A stretch of DNA of 64,000 nucleotides from Alligator mississippiensis (taxonomy: Eukaryota > Chordata > Crocodylia > Alligatoridae): assembly GCF_030867095.1 (NCBI RefSeq), contig NC_081824.1, forward strand, positions 238,974,719 through 239,038,718, read 5' to 3'. Below, in pieces: positions 56,049 to 64,000 of this stretch. The translations under genes and the position numbers were made by a program. The notes under the pieces were generated by a model, which saw only the letters and a program-made list of their open reading frames with translations, did not search any database and was not told the DNA's origin. Each line of letters opens with the position of its first letter. Positions within the stretch are counted from its first letter, which is position 1.

Positions 56049-56588
56049 TGTGCTGACATCTCATAGCTTCACATACAGTCCCTTGTCAGCAGGTACTGAC
56101 AGAGGTCTGAGTCATCATGAATCAGGAACTTCTTACATTAGGCCTTGGTCAGTCTATAATTATCTCTTTACCCACCACTCTCCTCTTCCCCCTCTACTCT
56201 CTTTCTCTTTACACCTGATGGAAAAAGCTGCTTAGCAAGAATTCCAGGGCGCCCCAGGGTAGTTTAGTCTTTAAATCTCCTCTTATGTAGCTGCTCTGAA
56301 ACCCAATGGTAGCTTTGAGGTTTAACAGTGTTGCTAGCTTTCATGGCTTTTTCTCAGGTGATGGGATTGCTAGCACTGTGGAAAGTTTGTGGGCAATAGG
56401 AAACACTCAATGAATTCCAACCTAGCTTGGCTGAGTGCCTTCTCCCAAAATGGTGTCTTCCCTATTTATTGAGTTATGGAGCAGGCAGAGTCCTCCCTTG
56501 CCCCACCTCAAGGAGGGCCTACTTTTTATAGGCCTGCTTATTTCAAGCAAAAGCTATACTCCTTCGTGTTACTTAGACTTACCTATAG
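56049..56588. other. Unassigned stretch between hAT-like elements
   Basis: No feature was recognised. Confidence 0.45.
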
Positions 56589-57146
56589 GCAGGGACAGAT
56601 CCAGGATTTGGCAAATGAGGGTGCGGGACCAACCCCACATGCTGTAGGAGTGGCTGTACCCCTGCTCCCAGTCTCCTCCACATACTGGTGCACACAGAAT
56701 GAACTGTGAGAGCCTCTTCAAAATTTTTCAGTTCCCAAAGCAGATAAGCATTTCCCACCCCTTCCCCTGCTTCTCTGCCTGCCATTGCTGCTTTCCTCAT
56801 TGTCCTGGGAGCAGGAGAAGCTTCAAAGCCACTCCTCACCACTCCAGCCAGTGGCCTGGGCTCAGCCACAGTGATAGCAACAGAGATGGGCAGGGGGTTG
56901 GTTCCCCCTCTCTGCCTGGCCCCCATGAGCAGGTGCAAGAGGGACAGTCCTTCCCACCCATTGCCCACCACTGCCACTGTCACTGTTCCCAGCAGAGCCC
57001 AGCTCCCACAGCCTGGCTGGAGGGGGAGGAGAGGGAAAGGGAAGGGGAGGGGACTAAAGCCTGCAGAAGTTCCTGTGGTAGAGTCCAATCCAAAAGGGGT
57101 ATAGATCCACCCACTGCACCCACTATGGATTCACCTTTGCCCCTAG
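56589..57146. mobile_element. Probable hAT-like element with GC-rich core
   Basis: The left end GCAGGGACAGATCCAGGATT and the right end ACTATGGATTCACCTTTGCC plus CCTA form weak inverted termini of the CAGGGGCGGATCCA type. The middle is GC-rich and open on both strands, including part of a 305-codon plus-strand frame. That frame has no motif and runs past the element's end, so it is not called as a gene. Confidence 0.45.
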
Positions 57147-57823
57147 GTTCAAATAGAAATAGACATGTGCTAAAAAAGGACCATGTTTACACAAATCATC
57201 CAAGATTAGTTTTTTTCTCCTCATCCAGCATGACGGAAAAAGCCCCTTGTCCTGGATTTGAGTACAAAGTGGAGGGAGGGGGGTGGTGGCAGGTGGCTGC
57301 TGTGGCTCTGATTTCAGCCCTGAGCCTGCCCCCCCACCTCTCCCCCCAACCCTCAGCCTCTGCCCCTTCCCTTACTTCTTACTCTAAGATGTGGGTTTGG
57401 CTCTGGCTCCATTCCTTCCTGGGGCCCAGAGCACAGAGAAACTATGTCCTTTCCTTGGTCAGTCAGCAACAGTGGCAGCCCCAACCCCCAGGATGCTGCT
57501 GCATACCTGGGCATGGGCCACACTTTCATGTGCTCCATGCCTGGGAGGGAATGGGGCTGGAGCTGCATCTGATAATAATGGTGGGGGGAAGGGCAAGAGG
57601 CTGTGCAAAGCAGTGAGGGGCATAGGCTGCAGAAGGCAGAGGCTGCAGGCAGCAGGCATGGGGCAGAGGTGATGGGGCAGATGCTGGGGGGTGCAGGCAC
57701 AAGTGGGGTAGGCAACAGGGGGAAGAAGTGGCCAGTGGGGCAGAGGGCAAGGGAGCCATCTGCTGCACCCCAGCTGCCTGTTTGTCTTCCACTGCTTTCC
57801 ATGCTGCAGCTGTACGGACATGA
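57147..57823. other. GC-rich unassigned stretch
   Basis: Pro/Ala/Gly-rich frames occur on both strands without motifs. It may be part of a larger non-autonomous DNA element. Confidence 0.4.
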
Positions 57824-57831
57824 ATTTAAAA

Positions 57832-58076
57832 CAGTAGCTCCCAACCTCAGGGTGCGACCCAAATCAGGGTCGCAGGCGGTCTGCCCCTTGCTCTCCTCCT
57901 CCTGCCTGTGGGGTTCTCCCACTGCATGGTCTGCATGGCTCTCACCACCACTGCCCCCCATGATCCCAGCCCGGCCTGGGCTCTACTGGCACGGCCGGGC
58001 ATAAGTGAGCTGGTGGCGGGGGTGGGGGTTGCAATCCGGATTTAGGGTTGAAGCAAAAAAAGGTTGGGAGCTACTG
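57832..58076. mobile_element. hAT MITE (245 bp) of the CAGTAGCTCCCAACCT type
   Basis: It starts CAGTAGCTCCCAACCTCAGG and ends AAAGGTTGGGAGCTACTG, 16 matched terminal bases. The flanks ATTTAAAA (57824-57831) and ATTTAAGA (58077-58084) are seven of eight identical. The GC-rich middle is non-coding. Confidence 0.88.
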
Positions 58077-58115
58077 ATTTAAGAAGACCTTCCAATAATT
58101 AGATTTTATACAAAG

Positions 58116-60240
58116 AATCATACAGAAGTAAGACTCCATAGATCATGTAGTGGAACCCCCTGCCTGAGGCAGCATCATCCCTATCCAAACTACCCTGTAC
58201 AATCAATGATCGAACCTCTTAGTAAATCGAGTGCTAATCCTGACACAACACAAGACATAGCAACCTAACCTGCCACAGGAAAAGCAGGGTGACCAGAGTC
58301 CACAGCAGCCAATGTCCTGTTTCAGTGAAAGGTTGTTAATATATGCTCAAGAGATCCCAGGTAGAGGGCCACCCCTGCTGCTTGAGAGGAAGACAACCCC
58401 CCCCCCCCCCCCACAGTCTGTACCAGTCTGACCATGGGGTAAAATTCCTTTCTGACCCCAAATATGGCAGTTGGTTTGACTCTGAGTAGAAGGGCAAGAC
58501 CCTCTAGCCAGGAACCTCTGAGTTTAAGTCCCAGCAGAAGTACTGAAATACCCTAGTCAACATCTCCAGCTTTGGCTGCAGCCAATACCCAATGCCTCTG
58601 AAGATGGCTAAAAAAACCCCTCCCCTGACACACGGCAGAAAGGGTTGTGGGGAGGGGGGGTTCGAACAGAATTCCTCGTCCCCCCCCCAGCCCAATGGGA
58701 CAACCAGCAAAGCCCAGAAGCATGGGAAATACCCGTAATACAACATAGGCATAGCTATGCTTCTATCATCCTTGACCAGTGGCTGTCCAAGCTGTTCTTA
58801 AACACCTCCAGTCAGGGCCAGATTAATGCATAGGGAAACTAGGCACATGCCTAGGGCTCTGAGCTGTAGGGGGCTCCAGTCCCTCCCTCAGCAGTGGCAG
58901 TGCAAATGGCCCCGTCTGTCTCCCTTCCCTTTCCTTCCCTTCCCTTCCCTTCCCCTCTGTTGGTCTCACTGCAATTGCGGCCGCTTCCTAGCAGTGGCTC
59001 CAAGCCCTGCTCCCTGCAGGCGGCAGCACTAGGGTGGGAAGGCGGGGGGGTCTCAACTTGCCCGGGGCCCACATATTTGTTTGCCTAGGGCTCACTAAAG
59101 GGTTAATCCATCCCTGCCTCCAGTAATGGAGAGTTCACAGCTTCCCTCATCCATCTTCCACTGCCTCATTGTTCTACACAAGCAGGATATTAGCTGCTGT
59201 GGTCCTCCTACTCTACCTAGGGCTCCCTTTAGAAGCTCCCAGCCCTCCAGGGTGTTTTTATCCTTCTCTGTATCTTCCCATGAAATCATGCCTATCAACT
59301 TCTTAAGCTGGGTGAAATCTACCTTTTTAAAATCTAACCTAATTTTTTGTTGCTCCCATGGTTTCACCATCTCTTCCTCCCAAGTTGCCCATCACCTTCA
59401 CATCCTCCACATGGTCTTATTAATCAGGACAAAATCTAAAATAGATTATTCCCTAGTTGTATCCTCAAACTTCTAGACTGCAAAGTTGTCCTCCATAAAA
59501 GTTGGGAAGTCACTCAACATTTTATGTTTGGTTGTTTTGTTCTTCCACCAGATATCCAGAAAACTAAAGTCTCCCATCAGTACCACTCCATAGTTTTTGG
59601 ATATTTTTGTCAATTTCTTGAAGAAAGCCTCATACATCTCTTCTTCCTCATTTGGTGGCCTATAATAAATCCCTATCATTTTATTAGGTTCATCTTCACC
59701 CTAAAGCATTCTGCTCTGCTCTCTTCTTCTTTCTGAACCAGGGAACAAGTGTATGTGTTTTTGAGATACAAGGTGACACTACCACCTATTCTCTCAAACT
59801 TATCCTTCCAAAACAAAGTATAGCCCTTCGTGTTGACATTCCAGTCATAAAATCTCCTGTCATAAAAGCGAGCTCTGCAAAATCAATCAGATCATAATCC
59901 TTTTCACAAGCTGCAATTTCCAGCTCCTATTTTTTATTCCCTATACTTCTGTCATTTGTATAGCTATCAGGTGTAGTTTGCATTTTGATCTTCTTGCTTC
60001 CCTTTTGTATCATTTGTTGCTGTTCTGTGGCTCCTTAGGCCTTTCTCAAAGTTGATCTGCTTCTTTTGGTCCTTTCCCATCTGGATTATTTGCTCTGCTG
60101 CTGGAGGATTTTGATCACCATCCCCCGTGGAACCTAGTTTAAAACTGTCCTTATTAGGTTGGCCAAATGATGCCCAAAGATGCTCTTTCCAGTTCTGGCC
60201 TTGGTGAAATTCGCTATGCAATGTATAAGGCATTGTCATG
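58116..60240 (-). mobile_element. CR1 LINE, old, with hAT insertion
   Basis: On the minus strand the 3' end region (58116-58804) is the same UTR type as 17300-17900 (CCTGCCACAGG, GGTAAAATTCCTTTCTGA). Further up come the post-endonuclease linker (KIRLDFKKVDFTQLKKLIG near 59300), the endonuclease IYYRPPNEEEEMYEAFFKKL, MGDF (59680-59560), and an ORF1 end (KLGSTGDGDQNP near 60130). The RT core is missing, as in the copy at 17290, which suggests the deletion is old or that UTR and endonuclease parts were rejoined. Many stops make it inactive. A hAT element splits it at 58813. Confidence 0.82.
58813..59116. mobile_element. hAT MITE (304 bp) with perfect 8-bp target duplication
   Basis: It starts CAGGGCCAGATTAATGCATA and ends GGGTTAATCCATCCCTG. 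The 8-mer CCTCCAGT flanks it at 58805-58812 and 59117-59124. A CCTAGG pair (GCATGCCTAGGGCTCT and TTGCCTAGGGCTCACT) lies just inside. A CTTCCC microsatellite is at about 58922-58955. It is younger than the CR1 it splits. Confidence 0.92.
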
Positions 60241-60584
60241 TATTGGTGGTGTCTGTATGCCTCTCCCTGTGACAGAGCAGAATTTCTGAAGATGTAAAAC
60301 AGAATGAAAATACATTAGCATTACAAAGGATAATGGTCTCCTTGGTTTGGTTCACTACTCCAGGTGCAAATTCACAAACAATCTTTGTAATAAGAACGAC
60401 AGAGACTAGCTTAGTATTGCTGAGGTGGGAAATCATGTGTGTTAAAACAGTTTATGATGATGATATATAAAGATGTTTCAAGAATAAATGCATTTTTACA
60501 CACAGTAATTCAGAACACTATCAAAGCCACATATCTCCTTCTCCTAAACTCCATGTATGACACAAAAAAGGAGAATCACAATTA
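60241..60584. other. Unassigned short stretch
   Basis: AT-rich sequence between CR1 pieces; nothing recognised. Confidence 0.4.
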
Positions 60585-60655
60585 AATGGGGGTTGGACTA
60601 AATAACCTCCTGAGGTCCCTTCCAACCCTAATTTTTGATGATTCTATGTGATTGC
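60585..60655 (+). mobile_element. CR1 3' terminal fragment
   Basis: GGGGGTTGGACTAAATAACC, then TCCTGAGGTCCCTTCCAACC and GATGATTCTATG, is the standard CR1 3' end in plus orientation. Only about 70 bp remains. Confidence 0.85.
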
Positions 60656-60982
60656 AGAAAGCTTTCAATAAATAATGTGAGGTTCCTTTTGCAAAAAAAA
60701 ATTTGCTTGGGAGAGAGACAACAGTTTAGATACAATGAAAAAAGTGAAGTTTGAGATACAGTCATGACACTGAGGGATAATACTTCAAAGTGTTATCAAC
60801 TGAGGTTAAAAAAAAGACAATTCTGATCTGTTGCTTGTGATTCACTGAGGTTTGTCATGAAATCAGACTGGATATTGTGCCCACCAGCAAATATACATGA
60901 CAGAACTAAGTAAAATACAGAAATTTGTTAATGAATTCCAGAGATCATACCTAAATATTTCTATAATCAGCAACACAATGTG
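60656..60982. other. Unassigned short stretch
   Basis: AT-rich; nothing recognised. Confidence 0.4.
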
Positions 60983-60987
60983 AACTA

Positions 60988-61319
60988 AGGCTGCTTGCAG
61001 ACTTTAAAAAAATAAAGCCTGCTATTTACCAGAAGAAGCAGAGCATTACTTCAACTCGGCTCTGTACCATCTAAATAGATTGGGCATTTCAGCGGAGCTT
61101 TTTGGTGCTTTAGCTAAAGCTGATTCAATCAGCTATTAGATAAAAGCACAAAAAAGCTCCACTAAAGTGCCCAATCTGTACAGACATCGAGTGAGCCAGG
61201 TCCAACTAAAGCGTTGCCTTTCCTGGGCATTCATGGGGCTCAGTGTGGGAATGCGCCGAGTTCACATTAAAGCAGTGTTTTGTTTTGTTTTGTTTTGTTT
61301 TTAACATCTGCAGTAGCCT
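60988..61319. mobile_element. MITE (332 bp) with 5-bp target duplication and inner hairpin
   Basis: The ends AGGCTGCTTGCAGACTTTAA and TTAACATCTGCAGTAGCCT are inverted repeats. AACTA flanks both sides (60983-60987 and 61320-61324). Inside, AGATTGGGCATTTCAGCGGA (61077) faces TCCACTAAAGTGCCCAATCT (61160-61179), giving a stem of about 40 bp. A TTTTG pentamer repeat lies at 61277-61301. The superfamily is not clear. Confidence 0.72.
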
Positions 61320-61395
61320 AACTAAACCAGAATAGTGTAGGGAAAGAGAAGAGGATTCCAGGAGAGGAATGTAGCAAAACTTTCAACTACCCTGG

Positions 61396-63468
61396 TGTAA
61401 CAGGGAGCCAGGGACTCTCAGTTACTTTAAGGGAGAAATGGCATCAGGAAGATCCCCAGGTGGAGAAGGTTATTTGTTATGTGCAGCAGGAGAATAGGCT
61501 GCTAGGGATTTATAGGACATGAATAGCTATTGCAGAGCTAGCTGATCTGCAATAATATGATAGGGCAGAGCCTACTGGGGCAGTAGAATGACTACTGCAG
61601 AGCTAGTGGCCTTGCAATACTAAAATAGGGCAGAGCCCTGCTTGTGTACCAGGAGCACTGCTACAGCAATTAGACCAGCAGACCATTAGCATGAAAGCGA
61701 GGTAGCTGTGCCAGGGCTAGCAAACCATCTGACTGGAAGGAGCAGAGCTTATAAGACATATAAGCCAGGGCCTGGGCCTGGGCCAGGGCAGTCAGTCTGA
61801 TCCTGCAAGCCACAAAGGGAAAAGCTCTTCAGCAAGATGTCTGAGCTAATGGCTGAGATCCTCCTACACCTGGGAGCTGCAAGTAAAGCTTGCAGGGAGC
61901 TGGGAGCCAGGATGAGGAAGATTCCATTATACAGCTTTAGCTTTTTGCAGACTTAAAGTTTTGCTACATTTTTATTTTGGTTTGTTATTTATACCAATGG
62001 TCTGTGTTGGGACTATCAGGGGTGGATGCCCACTGGTACCCAAGGGGCATGTGGTTATTTTGAGCCCTGCTTGGGGCTAGGTTCACAAAGCAGGAAGACA
62101 ATGGCTGAGTGGGCCAGAGCCTGGAGATAGGAGGAAGCCTGATGCCAGAAGGGCCTTGGTCCAAGAGGGCTGGGAACCAAGGCCAGGGGCCCAAAGCCCA
62201 AGAAGGGTGGAATCAGATCCCAAGAAGGTAAGACTAGGGCTGTAACCCAGAAACCAGGTCCAGTGCAGTGGGCCTAGGAAAAGTGAATAGCTAGAGTAGA
62301 AGGGGAGAAGCCAGTAAGACTGAGGTTCCAACAAGGGAGTAGAGGCCTGAGGTGGCCTGGTATTGTTTTGGAGGCAGAGTGCCCCACCTAAGTGATGACC
62401 AGTACTATCTGTGAGGCATGGGCATGGCTGTAGTGGAGGTCAGAAGCCATGAAATTAGCTGTTAAGACAGGGGTGGGCAAAATACAGTTTGTGGGCTGGA
62501 TCTGGCCCATGGAGGAACTTTGTCCAGCCCATGGTGAGTCCCTCAGTCCCAGGAGCCCAGGAGCTGTCCAGGCCCAGGAGCTGTCCGGCTCTGGGTTGTA
62601 CAGCCCCAACCCTGGCCTACTCCATGCTTGCTCTGGACTCACCTCCCCCACGCTAAGCAGTGGCAGCAGTAGTGGCAGCTGGGAAGAAACTGCTGCTTGG
62701 CGCAGGAGAAAAGCAGCCTCTCCTCCTCACCACTGCTTGGCCCTTCTTGCTCTTCTGCACTGCCACTGCTGCCCTGCAGCAGTCATGATAGTGGAGAGGA
62801 GCTGCAGGGCAGCCCAGGCATGGGCTCCAGGCAGCTGCAACAAGAAGGGCCCAGCAGTGGTGAGGGCCCATTTCCCCCACACCAAGCAACAGCTTCTGCC
62901 CCGCTGCTACCGCTGCTCAGCATGGGTGGGTGATCTGGAGCAGATGTGGGGTGGGGTGGGAACTGTGGTTGCAGGTTCTTCCTGGTCCACTCCAGCTGGG
63001 GTGAGTCCAGAGTGGGTGCAGAGAGACCAGGGGTGGGGCTGGGGCTGTGCGCTGTTGGCAGTGGCTGGGAGGAGCTGCAGGGCCATGCAGGTTCTGGGAT
63101 GTTGCAGGGGTATGGGTACTGAGCAGCCCATGGTAGCTCCTCAGAACTGCCTATGTGGCCTGTGGGCCCAAATAATTGCCTGCCCCTGCCTTAAGGTGAT
63201 CGGTGCCTCAGGCTGGAAGGGTCATACTTAGTGTCTGAAGACAGGACCGGAGATTGGTACAGTTTGAAAGAAACCCATAGACTAGGAGAAGACAAAGACT
63301 CACTTTGGGACCCTAAAGCAGCCTCCCTTTCTCCCAGTCAAATATTACCAGCAAGGTGTGGCAGGAGAGAAAGTAAATGGGAGGGTACCTAAAGCACCAG
63401 AGCAAGGCAACAGTGGCAAGGCCACCAGAAGGCATCAGAGCTACCCCTGGGGCCCCAGTCCTGTTACA
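61396..63468 (+). mobile_element. Solo LTR of an endogenous retrovirus, with a nested hAT element
   Basis: It starts TGTAACAGGG and ends CCTGTTACA and is flanked by identical CCTGG (61391-61395 and 63469-63473). About 1.34 kb is LTR; the rest is a hAT insertion at 62468-63188. A TATAA-like box lies near 61750. No internal viral region is present. It has the same termini as the solo LTR at 12278-13245, so it is the same broad family, though of different length. It is a fossil. Confidence 0.85.
62468..63188. mobile_element. hAT-type non-autonomous element (721 bp) inside the solo LTR
   Basis: It starts CAGGGGTGGGCAAAATACAG and ends AATAATTGCCTGCCCCTG, terminal repeats of the same family as 29802 and 55854. 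The flanks TGTTAAGA (62460-62467) and CCTTAAGG (63189-63196) share TTAAG in register. The GC-rich middle encodes no transposase. Confidence 0.8.
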
Positions 63469-63473
63469 CCTGG

Positions 63474-64000
63474 CAAAAACTAGTGAGAAACTCACAATTC
63501 TTTACTATTGCTTGTGCTTTCAGGTAATGGCCACATAATTGTACACAAATGTCAAGGAATTTCATGGTCCTTTAAGCCTTTGCAGAAGAGCAAAGGTAGG
63601 CTGCTTCATTTCACCCCTTTCATCTCATACTAACAAAACTCCTCTCTCTATGCTGCAAATGTTGGCAGTTGCATCCAATTCCTGTTGAAAACAAAGTATG
63701 GAGCTATTGGAACACAATTGCGTCTAGGCAATGTTAGCATCACACTGGTCTCAGATCAGCTCTTTGGTTGTTACTGTCCACATGGATTTTCCTGTCAATT
63801 ATATCACTTCTCATAAAGAAATAACTTTATTTTCTTGTTTAAACTCAAAGGACTGTGTTGCAGTTTTCCTGTGGATGGCTGGTATTAATTTTATGCAATA
63901 GAGGTGTTCTTAAGCTTTTGGTGTCTTTGGGAACAATATGATCCCCCTGACTTTTCAAAACACTGTGCAGGGTTTTAACCATGTGACTCTCATTAAAATC
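63474..64000. other. Unassigned stretch at the window end
   Basis: AT-rich sequence; no gene or repeat was recognised. Confidence 0.45.

Noticed and set aside
56699-57616. 305-codon plus-strand frame
   Set aside because: It crosses the right end of a probable MITE, is Pro/Ser-rich and shows no domain.
1-64000. CRISPR arrays, operons, bacterial promoters and ribosome binding sites, tRNA or rRNA genes
   Set aside because: The sequence is vertebrate. No regularly spaced spacers, tRNA cloverleaf with A and B boxes, or rRNA-like stretch was recognised by eye.

Overview
The window looks like vertebrate nuclear DNA from a sauropsid, most likely a crocodilian; a turtle is the main alternative. The signs are several ages of CR1 LINE, 3' tails of Penelope-like elements, many short hAT-type DNA elements, a Tx1-like LINE, long CA-rich minisatellites, and a spliced vertebrate steroid-enzyme gene. 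The species is an inference; no sequence search was run.

One host gene is convincing: a 3-beta-hydroxysteroid dehydrogenase/isomerase gene (HSD3B) on the minus strand. Its coding exons are 46529-46376, 38199-38035 and 33828-33014 (154, 165 and 815 nt). They join in frame to 377 residues with a stop codon and a nearby AATAAA. A second host locus, a C2H2 zinc-finger last exon at 24867-25724 on the plus strand, is broken by a frameshift and an in-frame stop.

Layout. 1-5455: a degenerate minisatellite (unit about 85-115 bp) interrupted by a young CR1 tail, a Penelope-like 3' end with a 14-bp target duplication, a 360-bp unidentified element and an old LTR piece. 5456-9115: no genes, but a large GC-rich fold-back structure at 6700-7530. 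9116-13463: a nearly full-length, decayed CR1 split by a solo LTR. 16968-19560: old CR1 debris with two copies of the unidentified element and a paired-hairpin rearrangement. 20340-23850: a Tx1-like LINE with a CR1 nested in it. 26284-28080: a 5'-truncated young CR1 with an open 541-codon reverse transcriptase frame. 29687-32445: a CR1 tail and a tandemly duplicated hAT-like element. 33014-46598: HSD3B, with introns full of short DNA elements and fold-backs. 46599-64000: its 5' side, holding a Harbinger-like transposase scrap, at least six hAT/MITE insertions (three with perfect 8-bp or 5-bp target duplications), another CR1, and a solo LTR carrying a hAT insertion.

No operons, CRISPR arrays, rRNA or tRNA genes were seen. 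The best candidate for something undescribed is a repeat family starting CATTGGCRATGYGTAGGG, present in four copies of 174-1354 bp flanked by about 9-bp direct repeats, together with the large GC-rich fold-back elements. All boundaries were read by eye and may be off by a few bases.
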